64,000 nucleotides of DNA, taken from positions 1 through 64,000 of the forward strand of contig NZ_JAVDQF010000001.1 of NCBI RefSeq assembly GCF_031454135.1, given 5' to 3'. The position numbers and the translations under genes were made by a program. Positions 34,515 to 44,100 of this stretch are shown in pieces; the stretch's first letter is position 1, and every line of letters starts with the position of its first letter. This DNA is from Arthrobacter russicus. Its GTDB lineage: Bacteria > Actinomycetota > Actinomycetes > Actinomycetales > Micrococcaceae. A model generated the notes under the pieces. It searched no databases. It was not told the DNA's origin and saw only the letters and a list, made by a program, of their open reading frames with translations.

Positions 34515-34624
34515 GACAGATCCCCTTCGCCGTCGATATGGAGTTAATTCGGCTGGCCGCGGTGCGAGCCGGTTCCACGCCGAACACCTTCACACTAGAA
34601 CACCCGGAGCCCATGCACTACCGT

Positions 34625-35830
34625 ATGAGCGTGCGCATCGATATTGTGACCAAAGAATTCCCGCCCGAAATCTACGGCGGAGCGGGTGTGCACGTCGCCG
34701 AGCTGTCCCGGGTGCTCGCCGGCTCCGTGGAGTTGCAGGTGCACGCCTTCGGCGCGCCACGGGACGTCGAGTTCCACGGTGCTTCGGTGCACTCGTATCC
34801 GGTGCCGGAGGAATTGGCGGAGGCCAACCCGGCAGTCCAGACCCTGGGCGTGGATTTGGCGATGCTCTCCGAAATCGCCGGTGCGGATCTGGTGCACTCG
34901 CACACCTGGTACGCCAATCTGGCCGGGCATCTCGCGGCCATGCTGCACGGCATCCCGCATGTGCTCAGCGCGCATTCGCTGGAGCCGTTGCGGCCGTGGA
35001 AGGCAGAACAGCTCGGCGGGGGATATGCGGTGTCCAGCTGGGTGGAGCGGACGGCCTACGAGTCCGCGGCCGCGATCATCGCGGTGTCCGCCGGGATGCG
35101 CCGGGACATCCTCGAATGCTATCCGGGAGTCGACCCGGGCCGGGTCAAAGTGGTGCACAACGGCATCGACGTGGCGCGTTGGCAGCCTGCGGAAAACCCC
35201 GAAGCGGTCCGTGCCTTGGGCATCGATCCGGATCGGCCCAGCGTGGTCTGGGTGGGCCGGGTGACCCGGCAGAAGGGAGTGTCCTACCTGCTCCGGGCTG
35301 CGGCTTTACTGCCGGAACGGGTCCAGGTGGTGCTTTGCGCCGGAGCTGCCGACACCCCGGAACTCGCGGCGGAGGTGGCCGCCCTGATTGCGGAGCTCAA
35401 GTCGGCCAGGGGCGCAGACGGCGTGGTGCTGATCGAACGGATGCTGCCTCGGGACGAATTGATCCAAGTGCTCTCCAGCGCCACGGTTTTCGCCTGCCCG
35501 TCGATTTACGAGCCCCTGGGCATCGTCAATTTGGAGGCGATGGCCTGTGGCGCGGCGGTGGTGGCCAGTGCCGTCGGCGGAATCCCGGAAGTGGTCGACG
35601 ACGGTGTCACCGGCGTCCTGGTGCCGCTGGAACAAGCGGCCGACGGCAGCGGCAAACCGCAGGACGCCGAGCAGTTCGTCCGCGATTTCGCCGCTGCGCT
35701 GACCTCGGTGCTGGAGGATCCGCAACGCGCCGAGGCGATGGGCCAGGCCGGGATCCGCCGGGTGCAAGAACACTTCTCCTGGGAATCGATCGCGGAACAG
35801 ACGCTCGAGGTCTATCGCTCAGTTCTCTGA
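34625..35830 (+). CDS. glgA: Glycogen synthase, actinobacterial GT4 type
   Basis: 401 residues. Begins RIDIVTKEFPPEIYGGAGVH, then SAHSLEPLRPWK, GRVTRQKG and the GT4 motif CPSIYEPLGIVNLEAMACG (E-x7-E). Transfers glucose from ADP-glucose; in mycobacteria the homologue GlgM/GlgA also makes maltose-1-phosphate, so either role is possible. I chose ATG 34625 because homologues begin right before the RIDIV strand; ATG 34613 is four codons upstream. Partner of divergent glgC. Confidence 0.92.
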   Translation: MSVRIDIVTKEFPPEIYGGAGVHVAELSRVLAGSVELQVHAFGAPRDVEFHGASVHSYPVPEELAEANPAVQTLGVDLAMLSEIAGADLVHSHTWYANLAGHLAAMLHGIPHVLSAHSLEPLRPWKAEQLGGGYAVSSWVERTAYESAAAIIAVSAGMRRDILECYPGVDPGRVKVVHNGIDVARWQPAENPEAVRALGIDPDRPSVVWVGRVTRQKGVSYLLRAAALLPERVQVVLCAGAADTPELAAEVAALIAELKSARGADGVVLIERMLPRDELIQVLSSATVFACPSIYEPLGIVNLEAMACGAAVVASAVGGIPEVVDDGVTGVLVPLEQAADGSGKPQDAEQFVRDFAAALTSVLEDPQRAEAMGQAGIRRVQEHFSWESIAEQTLEVYRSVL

Positions 35831-35878
35831 TCGAACCAGTGCTCTGCTCGAACCGGTACGCTGACCGGCCGGGCGCGC

Positions 35879-37267
35879 TCAGTGGTGGTAACCGGGCGTC
35901 GGCTGCGGGTCGGGGAGCGGTGCGGAGAGTGATTCCAGGTATGCGACCTGCTCGCGGAAGTCTTCCAGGAAGTCCATTGCGAGGTCTTTGCTGAATCCGC
36001 TGCGCACCACGATCCGCTGCACGGTGATCTCGGTGAGATCCGCGGGCATGGGGTAGGTGGGAACCTGCCAGCCGGACATCCTGAGCCGGTCCGAGAGCTG
36101 GTGCAAATCCCAGTGCCGCTCGTGGCCCGACCGCAACCGCCAGGCGAAGACCGGGATGTCCGAGCCGTCATTCCAGAGTTCGAAGGGCTCGAGCTTGCCG
36201 ATTTCCCGGGAGAGGAACAAGGCGATGTCCCGGGACGCGCCCTGCACCGCGCGGAATCCGTCGAAGCCGAGCCGGAGGAATTGGTAGTACTGCAGCAATA
36301 CCTGGGCTCCCGGCCGGGAGAAATTGAGCGCGAAGGTTGGCATGTCGCCGCCCAGATAGCTGACCCGGAAAATCAAGTCCTCCGGCAAAAGCTCCGCCGA
36401 ACGCCAGACCACCCAGCCCACGCCCGGGTAGACCAGGCCGTATTTGTGCCCGGAGGTGTTGATCGAAGCGACCCGGGGCACCCGGAAATCCCATTCGAGT
36501 TCGGGTTGCAGGAAGGGGGCGACCATCGCGCCGGAGGCTCCGTCCACATGGATCGAGAGATCCAGCCCGGTGTTCTTGTGGATCTTGTCGAGGGCCTGCG
36601 AAATCTGCAAGACGGGTTCGTACATGCCGGTGTAGGTGACGCCCATGATCGCCACCACGCCGATCGTGTTCTCGTCCACGTAGTCGGCCAGATCGTGTCC
36701 GTCGAGCACCCGGTGGTCTTCCGAGATCGGCACGTAACGGGCTTCCACGTCCCAGTAATTGCAAAACTTCTCCCAGCAGACCTGCACTGCCGAGCTGAGC
36801 ACCAGGTTCGGTTTGTCGGTCGGCAATCCATGCCGGCGCCGGGTGTGCTGCCAACGCCGCTTGAGCGCCAGACCACCGAGCATACAGGCCTCCGAAGAGC
36901 CGATCGTCGAGGTGCCGATCGAGCGGGCCGGGTCCGGGGCATGCCACAAATCGGCCAAGATCCGCCAACAACGGTTTTCGATCGCCGCGGTGTGCGGGTA
37001 CTCGTCCTTGTCGATCATGTTCTTGTCCGCTGATTCGAGATAGAGCCGATTCGCTTCCGGATCCATCCAGGTGCCGACGAACGTCGCCAGGTTCAACCGG
37101 GAGTTGCCGTCCAGCATCGCCTGGTCATGCACGATCTGGTAGGCGGTCTCCGGCAACGACTCTTCCTTGCGCAGGGTGAACCGGGGGAACTCGGTCCGTT
37201 CGCCGGGCCGGGTGAAGATCGGATTCAGCGCGAGTCCTTCATGGTCCCGGGGGTCTTGGTTGTGCAT
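35879..37267 (-). CDS. gadB: Glutamate decarboxylase
   Basis: 462 residues, PLP group II decarboxylase. Conserved HVDGASGAMVAPF and INTSGHKYGLVYPG, whose lysine binds PLP, fit GadB. It converts glutamate to GABA with consumption of a proton, in the cytoplasm, for acid resistance or GABA metabolism. ATG 37267 chosen since GGAAAGGAAA lies just before it; the GTG at 37285 overlaps that site. No antiporter gene (gadC) is next to it. The 204-bp upstream region has no clear motif beyond a terminator for the neighbouring gene. Confidence 0.93.
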   Translation of the reverse strand: MHNQDPRDHEGLALNPIFTRPGERTEFPRFTLRKEESLPETAYQIVHDQAMLDGNSRLNLATFVGTWMDPEANRLYLESADKNMIDKDEYPHTAAIENRCWRILADLWHAPDPARSIGTSTIGSSEACMLGGLALKRRWQHTRRRHGLPTDKPNLVLSSAVQVCWEKFCNYWDVEARYVPISEDHRVLDGHDLADYVDENTIGVVAIMGVTYTGMYEPVLQISQALDKIHKNTGLDLSIHVDGASGAMVAPFLQPELEWDFRVPRVASINTSGHKYGLVYPGVGWVVWRSAELLPEDLIFRVSYLGGDMPTFALNFSRPGAQVLLQYYQFLRLGFDGFRAVQGASRDIALFLSREIGKLEPFELWNDGSDIPVFAWRLRSGHERHWDLHQLSDRLRMSGWQVPTYPMPADLTEITVQRIVVRSGFSKDLAMDFLEDFREQVAYLESLSAPLPDPQPTPGYHH

Positions 37268-37415
37268 GGGCGGTTTCCTTTCCACGACGGTGCTGCATCC
37301 GGGCAGCCATTGGCGGTCGATGCCAGCCTATGGCCTGGGGCTTTCGATTTGCCAAGAATCTGCCGCCGCGCTCTGTCCCCGGTCCGATCGGTCCGGCACC
37401 TGGAGAGGGCAAAGT

Positions 37416-37459
37416 GCAGCGCTGCCCCGCTTCCGGTGCCGGAAACGGGGCAGCGCTGC
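37416..37459. terminator. Hairpin after the acyl-CoA dehydrogenase gene
   Basis: 14-bp perfect stem GCAGCGCTGCCCCG (complement at 37446-37459), with a secondary TTCCGG/CCGGAA in the loop. It starts 12 bases beyond the stop of the leftward acyl-CoA dehydrogenase gene. No strong U tract. Confidence 0.7.
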
Positions 37460-37471
37460 AGTTGACCGGGG

Positions 37472-39559
37472 TTATTTCTTGTTCTTGGCCGCTTGCTTCT
37501 GCTTCAGCAACAGGATCTTTTCGTCGATCGGCGCGGAGCCGCTGGCGCGCTGGGCCCGGAAATAGTCAGCCGCTTCTTCCTGCCGGATTTGTTCCGCGCC
37601 GGAAGCAATCGGCGCCCGCAAATGCTCCTGGGTGTATCCGAAGGCGTCCACCAGATCCACCGCGTGCGGCCGGATTTTGGCCAACAACCGGTTGATGTAG
37701 TCGCCCACGGTGCGGCCGCGCTGCATCGAGATCCGGCCGTTCATCAAGTACCAGGACAGGTGCTTTTCGATCAGACCGAGACCGAAAAGGTCGCGCAGCC
37801 AGGTCAGCACCTCTTTGGTTTTCGGGTCTTCGATCGACTTCAAGCCCTCGGTGAAGGCTTCCCATTGCAGCAACTCGGCATGCGCCCGGGCAGCTTCCAC
37901 CAACTCGTGCTGGTGCTGGTTGAAGATTTCCGCGCCTTTGCTGCGCGGAAGCTTCGCCGCTTCCTGGAGTGCTCCGCCGACGTCGGCGACCATGCCTTGG
38001 ACGCGTTCGCTCAGCAACGCCCGCTGGGTTTCCTCGTCACGCAGCGCCATGGCCGAGCGCTGCACCGAACCGGTGTCCGCGACGAACTGGGCGACTTGCC
38101 GCAGCCCGGTCTTGTTGATCGCCAGATCCGCGGCCTGGTTGAAGGCGTAGCGCGCCATCACGCCGAAGTCGACGTTCTTGAATTCCTTGGCGTAATCGGT
38201 GAGCAGCCGCTTGGCGACGAGCTGCAGCAAGATCGTATTGTCGCCTTCGAAGGTCACGTAGATGTCCAAATCCGCGCGCAACGAGGTGAACCGGTTTTCC
38301 ACCAGGAACCCGGCTCCGCCGCAGGCTTCCCGGCATTCCTGGAGCGTGTCCAGCGCGTGCCAGGTGGAAAGCGACTTGAATCCCGCGGCAAGCGTCTCTA
38401 GGTCTTCGCGGTCCTCATCGGTGTCGTGTGCTCCGGAGAAGACGCCGTCGAACTTCTGCAGCAGCTGCTCGTGCGCGAAGCTCGCCGCATAGGTGGTGGC
38501 CAGCAGCGGCAGCAACCGGCGTTGATGGCGTTGGTAGTCCAGCAGCACGTCTTCTTCGATGTCCGAGCTGGCGTTGAACTGACGCCGCTGCGCGGCATAG
38601 GTGATGGCGATCTGCAGCGCGACCTTGGACGCGGCCACCGCGGCGCCGTCGAGCGAGACCCGGCCCTGCACCAAGGTGCCGATCATGGTGAAGAAGCGCC
38701 GTCCCGGGCTGGCGATCGAGGACGTGTACTCGCCGTTCTCATCCACGTTGCCGTAACGGTTGAGCAGATTGGTCCGTGGCACGCGGACGTGGTCGAAGTG
38801 CAACCGGCCGTTGTCGATGCCGTTGAGGCCGCCTTTGATTCCATCGTCCTCACCGCCGACCCCGGGCATGAACTGGTGGGTCACCGGGTCGCGCAACTGG
38901 ACGTAGAAGGCATGGACGCCGTGGCTGACGCCTTTGGTGATCAACTGGGCGAAGACCACCGCAGCCAGGCCGTCGATGGCGGCATTGCCGATGTAGTCCT
39001 TCCAGGCCGCCCGGAACGGCGTGTTGATCACGAACTCATCGGTGGCCTCGTCGTAGGTGGCGGTGGTGGCGATGGATGCCACATCCGAGCCGTGCCCGGT
39101 CTCGGTCATCGCGAAGCAGCCGGGGACTTCCAGGCTCATGATTCCCGGCAGCCATTTGTCCTGGTGCTCGGTGCTGCCCAGGTGCATGACCGCGGAGCCG
39201 AAGAGGCCCCACTGCACACCGGCTTTGATCTGCACCGAAGGATCGGCGGTGACCATTTCTTCGAAGCCGGCCACATTGCCGCCGTGGTCCTCGTCGCCGC
39301 CGAGCCGCTTCGGGAAGGCCCGGTGCACGGCCTTGAAGTCGACCAGCAATTTGAGCTGGTTGAACGCGCGTTCGCGCTGTTCGGTATGGGTCAGGCCCTC
39401 CACCTTGTGCGCCCGGGTGTCTGCGGCCAGCTCCCGGGCGAGTTTGCGGATGTCCGCCCATTTGCCGAGCAGCAGCTCGCCGAGCTCGGCCGTGTCGATG
39501 TGTCCGTCCGGGTCCCCGTTGGAACCGGTGAGGGCTTCGCGAGAGGTAGTTTCGGTCAT
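37472..39559 (-). CDS. Acyl-CoA dehydrogenase/oxidase (FadE5-like)
   Basis: 695 residues. Acyl-CoA dehydrogenase fold with CFAMTETGHGSDVASI (flavin/substrate motif), VQGRVSLDGAAVAAS and REACGGAGF, plus a C-terminal acyl-CoA oxidase-like helical extension to a lysine-rich tail. First oxidation of beta-oxidation, forming trans-2-enoyl-CoA. With FadA, FabG4 and MaoC genes nearby this mirrors the mycobacterial fadE5-fadA2-fabG4-htdX set. ATG overlaps the tetR stop by 4 bases (ATGA), so the regulator and enzyme share a transcript. Confidence 0.88.
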   Translation of the reverse strand: MTETTSREALTGSNGDPDGHIDTAELGELLLGKWADIRKLARELAADTRAHKVEGLTHTEQRERAFNQLKLLVDFKAVHRAFPKRLGGDEDHGGNVAGFEEMVTADPSVQIKAGVQWGLFGSAVMHLGSTEHQDKWLPGIMSLEVPGCFAMTETGHGSDVASIATTATYDEATDEFVINTPFRAAWKDYIGNAAIDGLAAVVFAQLITKGVSHGVHAFYVQLRDPVTHQFMPGVGGEDDGIKGGLNGIDNGRLHFDHVRVPRTNLLNRYGNVDENGEYTSSIASPGRRFFTMIGTLVQGRVSLDGAAVAASKVALQIAITYAAQRRQFNASSDIEEDVLLDYQRHQRRLLPLLATTYAASFAHEQLLQKFDGVFSGAHDTDEDREDLETLAAGFKSLSTWHALDTLQECREACGGAGFLVENRFTSLRADLDIYVTFEGDNTILLQLVAKRLLTDYAKEFKNVDFGVMARYAFNQAADLAINKTGLRQVAQFVADTGSVQRSAMALRDEETQRALLSERVQGMVADVGGALQEAAKLPRSKGAEIFNQHQHELVEAARAHAELLQWEAFTEGLKSIEDPKTKEVLTWLRDLFGLGLIEKHLSWYLMNGRISMQRGRTVGDYINRLLAKIRPHAVDLVDAFGYTQEHLRAPIASGAEQIRQEEAADYFRAQRASGSAPIDEKILLLKQKQAAKNKK

Positions 39560-40227
39560 CGTGTTCCTCTTTTTTCGGGTGCGGTTAGTTCTGAACTTAT
39601 TCCGTTGAAAAGCCATCTGGTGATGTTTTGCGCCATGGTTTCGGCATCGGGACGGGTGCTCGGATCGCTGGTGAGCCACAGCTCGCCCGCAGTGCGGACC
39701 ATGCCGATGGCTGCGGTCGGCCAATAGAGCGCCAATGCAGTGTCCGCGCGGCCCAGGTGTTCGCCCAGGGGACTGGACACCATGGAGATGATTGCGTCGA
39801 AAAAATTGCCGAGCGCGCCGGTGGCATGGGTGATGTCCTGGGTGAACATCGATTCTCCGGTGAGGCTCTGCGTTGCGAACACGTAGACGTTCGGCGACGT
39901 CTGCGCCATGGTCAGGTACGCCGAGACCATGCTGTTCAAACCCTGCTCCGGGGTTTTCGCGGTCTGCCCCGCGGCCAGGACCTTTTCCTGCATCCGCCGG
40001 ATCACCATCTCGCCGAGCGCCTGCTGCAAACCGGCCTTGTCGCCGAAATAGCGATAGAACACTGATTTGGATGTTCCGGCGGCGGCGGCGACATCGTCCA
40101 TCGAGGCGTCCGGGCCGAGTTTGTGAATCGCCAGCCGGGCAGCCTTGATCAGCTCACGGCGTCGTTGTTCACGATGCGTGGCCCAACGGGCAGACCGCCC
40201 ATCGACGGCTTCGGCGCCGCCGTCCAT
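39556..40227 (-). CDS. TetR family regulator of the fatty-acid module
   Basis: 223 residues. TetR helix-turn-helix near residues 20-65: RRRELIKAARLAIHKLGPDASMDDVAAAAGTSKSVFYRYFGDK in the usual order; the rest is a ligand domain, here expected to sense an acyl-CoA. ATG 40227 has AGGG at a better distance than ATG 40236. Heads the operon with the acyl-CoA dehydrogenase and diverges from fadA; the near-palindrome in between is its likely operator. Confidence 0.88.
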   Translation of the reverse strand: MDGGAEAVDGRSARWATHREQRRRELIKAARLAIHKLGPDASMDDVAAAAGTSKSVFYRYFGDKAGLQQALGEMVIRRMQEKVLAAGQTAKTPEQGLNSMVSAYLTMAQTSPNVYVFATQSLTGESMFTQDITHATGALGNFFDAIISMVSSPLGEHLGRADTALALYWPTAAIGMVRTAGELWLTSDPSTRPDAETMAQNITRWLFNGISSELTAPEKRGTR

Positions 40228-40250
40228 GTGCACCATCCCTGCGGTATTCA

Positions 40251-40283
40251 CGATACCCAGCGTATCAGGTACGCTAGGTATCG
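40251..40283. promoter_or_regulatory. Putative TetR operator between tetR and fadA
   Basis: Inverted repeat CGATACCCAGCGTATC / GGTACGCTAGGTATCG around one base, 14 of 16 positions paired. It sits 24-56 bases before the tetR start and 63-95 before the fadA start, well placed to control both directions. Confidence 0.6.
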
Positions 40284-40345
40284 GTAACCTCTTGCGGGAA
40301 GACACCCGCACCGAATGGAAATCCGCTGGGAAACAGGAGCAACGC

Positions 40346-41797
40346 ATGGCCGCCACATCGAGCAACACCCCGCGCAACCGCAGCACCGCGACGTCCACCG
40401 CTGCCAATACCGCAGCCAAAGCTGCCGCGCCGAAGGCGGCGGTTCAGCCCAAGGCGGCGGAACAGTCTTTGGCCGCCAAACACCACACCGCACGCGACGC
40501 CGTCGTGATCGGCGGCAACCGGATTCCGTTTGCCCGGACCGGTGGCGCTTACACCTATGTCTCGAACCAGGACATGCTGACCGCGGCCCTGGACGGCCTG
40601 GTGGCGCGTTTCGGCCTGCAGGACGAACGGATCGGCGAAGTCGCCGCCGGTGCAGTGCTCAAGCACGCACGCGATTTCAATCTCGCGCGTGAAGCGGTCC
40701 TGGGTTCGGCGCTTTCCCCGGAGACGCCGGCCTACGATTTGCAGCAGGCCTGTGCCACCGGCCTGGAGGCCGTGCTGGGCCTGGCGAACAAAATCAAGCT
40801 CGGCCAGATCGACTCGGCGATCGCCGGTGGCGTGGATTCCGCCTCGGATGCGCCGATCGCGGTCAGCGAGGGCCTGCGCCGGATCCTGCTGGACCTCAAC
40901 CGGGCCAAGACCACCGGCCAGAAGCTCAAGCTGCTCAGCAAGATCCGGGTCAAAGACCTCACACCGAATGCGCCGAATACCGGCGAGCCGCGGACCGGTT
41001 TGTCGATGGGCGAGCACCAGGCGATCACCACCGCGCAGTGGAAGATCTCCCGGCAGGCGCAGGACGAACTCGCCCTGGCCAGCCACCAGAACCTCGCGGC
41101 AGCCTATGACCGCGGCTTCTTCGACGATCTGGTGACTTCCTACAAGGGCCTGGCCAAAGACTCGAACCTGCGCGGTGACACCTCGCTGGAGAAACTCGGC
41201 AAGCTTTCGCCGGTGTTCGGCAAGCGGTTGAGCACCCCGGCGACCATGACCGCGGGCAACTCGACCCCGCTCACCGACGGTGCTTCCACGGTGCTGCTCG
41301 GCAGCGAAGAGTGGGCGAAGCGCAAGGACCTGCCGATGCTGGCCCGGGTGATCGACGGCGAAGCCGCCGCGGTCGACTTCGTGCACGGCAAGGACGGCCT
41401 GCTGATGGCGCCGGCGTTCGCAGTGCCGCGCCTGCTGGCCCGCAATGGGCTGACGCTGGCGGACTTCGATTTCTACGAGATCCATGAAGCCTTCGCCGGA
41501 ACTGTGCTGAGCACCTTGGCCGCTTGGGAGGATCCGGAGTTCGGCCGGGAGCGCTTGGGCTTGGACGGCGCGTTCGGCTCGATCGACCGCAGCAAGCTCA
41601 ATGTCAATGGATCCTCGTTGGCGGCCGGGCACCCCTTCGCCGCCACCGGTGGCCGGATCGTCGCTTCGCTGTCGAAACTGCTGCATGAAACCGGGCTGGT
41701 GGGCGGGCGCCCGGCGCGCGGTCTGGTTTCGGTCTGCGCGGCCGGCGGCTTGGGCGTCGTGGCGATCCTCGAAGCCTATGTCCCGGAGGCGAAGTAA
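40346..41797 (+). CDS. Acetyl-CoA C-acyltransferase (FadA2-like thiolase)
   Basis: 483 residues. An Ala/Lys/Thr-rich tail of about 50 residues precedes a complete thiolase: nucleophile QQACATG, IHEAFAG, GHPFAATG (His) and acid/base Cys in VCAAGGLG. All catalytic positions are present, unlike the thiolase at the window start, apart from His for Asn in HEAFA as in FadI-type enzymes. Last step of beta-oxidation. ATG with AGGAG nine bases upstream. Followed after 2 bases by the FabG4-like gene. Confidence 0.92.
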   Translation: MAATSSNTPRNRSTATSTAANTAAKAAAPKAAVQPKAAEQSLAAKHHTARDAVVIGGNRIPFARTGGAYTYVSNQDMLTAALDGLVARFGLQDERIGEVAAGAVLKHARDFNLAREAVLGSALSPETPAYDLQQACATGLEAVLGLANKIKLGQIDSAIAGGVDSASDAPIAVSEGLRRILLDLNRAKTTGQKLKLLSKIRVKDLTPNAPNTGEPRTGLSMGEHQAITTAQWKISRQAQDELALASHQNLAAAYDRGFFDDLVTSYKGLAKDSNLRGDTSLEKLGKLSPVFGKRLSTPATMTAGNSTPLTDGASTVLLGSEEWAKRKDLPMLARVIDGEAAAVDFVHGKDGLLMAPAFAVPRLLARNGLTLADFDFYEIHEAFAGTVLSTLAAWEDPEFGRERLGLDGAFGSIDRSKLNVNGSSLAAGHPFAATGGRIVASLSKLLHETGLVGGRPARGLVSVCAAGGLGVVAILEAYVPEAK

Positions 41798-41799
41798 CC

Positions 41800-43152
41800 G
41801 TGGCTCGAATCAAGGCCGATAAGTACACCGAGTTCGTCTCCGCCGGCTTCGGCAAGGATCTGGCCAAGCGTTTGGGCTTGCCGCAGCCGGCGATCCTGCG
41901 CCGCTTCGACCCGGCGGCTCCGTTGCTCACCGGGCCGGTGCTCGTGGTCGGCAAGGGTTCCGGCGCGGACGCGCTGGCCCAAGCGCTGTTGGATTGGCAG
42001 CTCGACGTGCGGCGTACCGCGACACCGAAACAGAAGCTCGGCGGCATCATCCTGGTGCTCGATGAGATCAGCGATCCCACGGAGCTCTCCGAGCCGGTGC
42101 GCACGGTCGGCGCTTCGCTGCGCGATTTGGCCGCCAATGCCCGGGTACTGACGATTTCACGGCCCTCCTCGGCCGCGCAGGATCCGGCTCTGGCCGCGGC
42201 CCGGCACGGCGTTGACGGTTTCCTGCGTTCGCTCGCAAAAGAGTTGCGGGCCGGCGGAACCGCCAACGGCATCCTGCTCGAAGACGGGGTCCCGACGACG
42301 GCACCGAGCGCCTTGGGCGCACTGCGGTTCTTCCTGTCCGGGCGTTCGGCCTTCGTCGACGGCCAGTTCGTCACGGTTTCCTCGGAGAAAGGCGAGCTGC
42401 CCGCGGACTGGGCCCGGCCGCTGGCCGGGAAAGTCGCAGTGGTCACCGGGGCCGCTCGCGGCATCGGCGCGGCGATCGCCCGGACCCTGGCCCGCGACGG
42501 AGCCGAGGTCATCGTCGTCGACGTGCCGGCTGCGGGCGATCATCTGGCCGCAGTGGCCAATCAGGTCCGCGGAACCGCAGTGCAACTGGACATCACCCGG
42601 GACGACGCCGCGGAACGGCTGCTCGCGCACGCCGCAGAACGCTACGGCCGCTTGGACATCGTGGTGCACAATGCCGGGATCACCAGGGACCGGCTGCTGG
42701 CGAACATGGATCCGGGCCGTTGGGAATCGGTGATGGCGGTGAACATCGCCTCGCAGTTGCGGATGAACCGGGCACTGTTGGCCTCGGACCTGTTCCAGAA
42801 CCGTCCGCATATCGTTTCGGTGGCCTCGACCAGCGGCATCGCCGGCAATCGCGGACAGACCAATTACGCAGCGTCGAAAGCCGGTGTGATCGGCATGGTG
42901 CGGGCAACCGCTCCGTTGCTCGACGGCGTCGACGGCACCATCAATGCGGTGGCGCCGGGCTTCATCGTCACCGAAATGACCGCGAAGATCCCGTTTGCCA
43001 CCCGTGAAGTGGCCCGTCGGCTCAATTCCCTGCTCCAAGGCGGCCTGCCGGAAGACGTGGCGGAGACCATTGCGTTCTTCGCCAGTGAATCTGCCGGCGG
43101 GATCAGCGGCAATGTGCTCCGGGTCTGCGGCCAGAACATGGTGGGGCAGTGA
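41800..43152 (+). CDS. High-molecular-weight 3-oxoacyl reductase (FabG4-like)
   Basis: 450 residues in two halves: an N-terminal inactive Rossmann-like domain (about 200 residues) and a C-terminal SDR with TGAARGIG, NAGIT, catalytic Ser in VASTSGIAG and YAASK. This double arrangement is that of mycobacterial FabG4, an NAD-dependent 3-hydroxyacyl-CoA/3-ketoacyl-CoA enzyme. Here it likely does the second oxidation of beta-oxidation. GTG start, 2 bases after fadA; its stop overlaps the MaoC start by one base. Confidence 0.9.
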   Translation: MARIKADKYTEFVSAGFGKDLAKRLGLPQPAILRRFDPAAPLLTGPVLVVGKGSGADALAQALLDWQLDVRRTATPKQKLGGIILVLDEISDPTELSEPVRTVGASLRDLAANARVLTISRPSSAAQDPALAAARHGVDGFLRSLAKELRAGGTANGILLEDGVPTTAPSALGALRFFLSGRSAFVDGQFVTVSSEKGELPADWARPLAGKVAVVTGAARGIGAAIARTLARDGAEVIVVDVPAAGDHLAAVANQVRGTAVQLDITRDDAAERLLAHAAERYGRLDIVVHNAGITRDRLLANMDPGRWESVMAVNIASQLRMNRALLASDLFQNRPHIVSVASTSGIAGNRGQTNYAASKAGVIGMVRATAPLLDGVDGTINAVAPGFIVTEMTAKIPFATREVARRLNSLLQGGLPEDVAETIAFFASESAGGISGNVLRVCGQNMVGQ

Positions 43153-44042
43153 TGGCCGCCGTGGTGGACTTGCCGGGGTCGCCGTCGTTGGGCGGTCTGT
43201 ACGCCGCCGCGCTCAAGGACCAGGCGCTGGGCGCTTTGGGGCTGGCGAAGCGTTCGAAGACTTTCCCGGAGACCGAGTTCCGGGTCTCCGGGGTTCGCCC
43301 GGATTCAGTCAAGCTGGGCGAATTCAACCGTTTGATGCACGGTGCCGGACGGGATAGCGTTCCGGCCGGCTTCGTGCACATCATGAGTTTCCCGATTTCG
43401 GTGGCGCTGATGGGCAGCACTGGATTCCCGGTGCCTTTGCTGGGTTTGGTGCACTTGGACAACAAGGTGCAGCAGCACCGCCGGATCGATCCGGGCGAAT
43501 TGCTCGACTTCCGGATCAAGGTGCAGAATCCGGCCGGTCACCGCGCCGGAACGCAATTCGAGATCTCGGCACAGGCCCGGGCCGCCGGTAGCGATGAGCT
43601 TTTGTGGCAAGGGCTTTCCACCTACCTGGCCAGGGGAGCCAAGCTCGGCTTGCCGATGGCGCCGGATCACCGTGAGCCGTTCAATGCGCCGGATGCCAAT
43701 GCGTTGTGGCCGCTGGCCGCGGATCTGGGCCGCCGTTACGGGGCGGTGTCCGGCGATATCAATCCGATTCACACGAGCAAGCTCGGTGCCAAAGCGCTCG
43801 GCCTGAAAACCACGATCGTGCACGGCATGTACCTGGCGTCCCGGGCGCTGACCGCCGCGCTGCCGGCCGGCGTCGAGGCCTATCGCTGGGACGTGGAGTT
43901 CGCCACCCCGACCTTCATTCCGGGCTCGGTGGCGGTGCGTTTCGAGACTGAATCCGAGCCGGCTTGGCAGGGCACCGATTACCTGGGCTGGAATCCGCGC
44001 AGCGGCAAGATCAATTTCAGCGGTTCGATCAAACCACTGTGA
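43152..44042 (+). CDS. MaoC-like enoyl-CoA hydratase (HtdX-like)
   Basis: 296 residues, double hot-dog. The catalytic hydratase-2 motif lies in SGDINPIHTSKLGAKALGLKT (Asp and His) and is followed by VHGMYLASRAL. Would hydrate trans-2-enoyl-CoA, or dehydrate R-3-hydroxyacyl-CoA. Completes a full cycle with the dehydrogenase, FabG4 and thiolase genes, the same set as Rv0241c-Rv0244c of Mycobacterium tuberculosis. ATG shares one base with the upstream stop. Confidence 0.9.
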   Translation: MAAVVDLPGSPSLGGLYAAALKDQALGALGLAKRSKTFPETEFRVSGVRPDSVKLGEFNRLMHGAGRDSVPAGFVHIMSFPISVALMGSTGFPVPLLGLVHLDNKVQQHRRIDPGELLDFRIKVQNPAGHRAGTQFEISAQARAAGSDELLWQGLSTYLARGAKLGLPMAPDHREPFNAPDANALWPLAADLGRRYGAVSGDINPIHTSKLGAKALGLKTTIVHGMYLASRALTAALPAGVEAYRWDVEFATPTFIPGSVAVRFETESEPAWQGTDYLGWNPRSGKINFSGSIKPL

Positions 44043-44100
44043 TTTGCCCCTGGTGATCCGGCTCTGACTCCCGGACGGCTGCACCGCATATGCTGAGCAG

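Noticed and set aside
32292-34547. 751-codon open frame on the plus strand opposite the SDR fusion and glgC
   Set aside because: Spans two real genes on the other strand and their gap; composition typical of an antisense frame.
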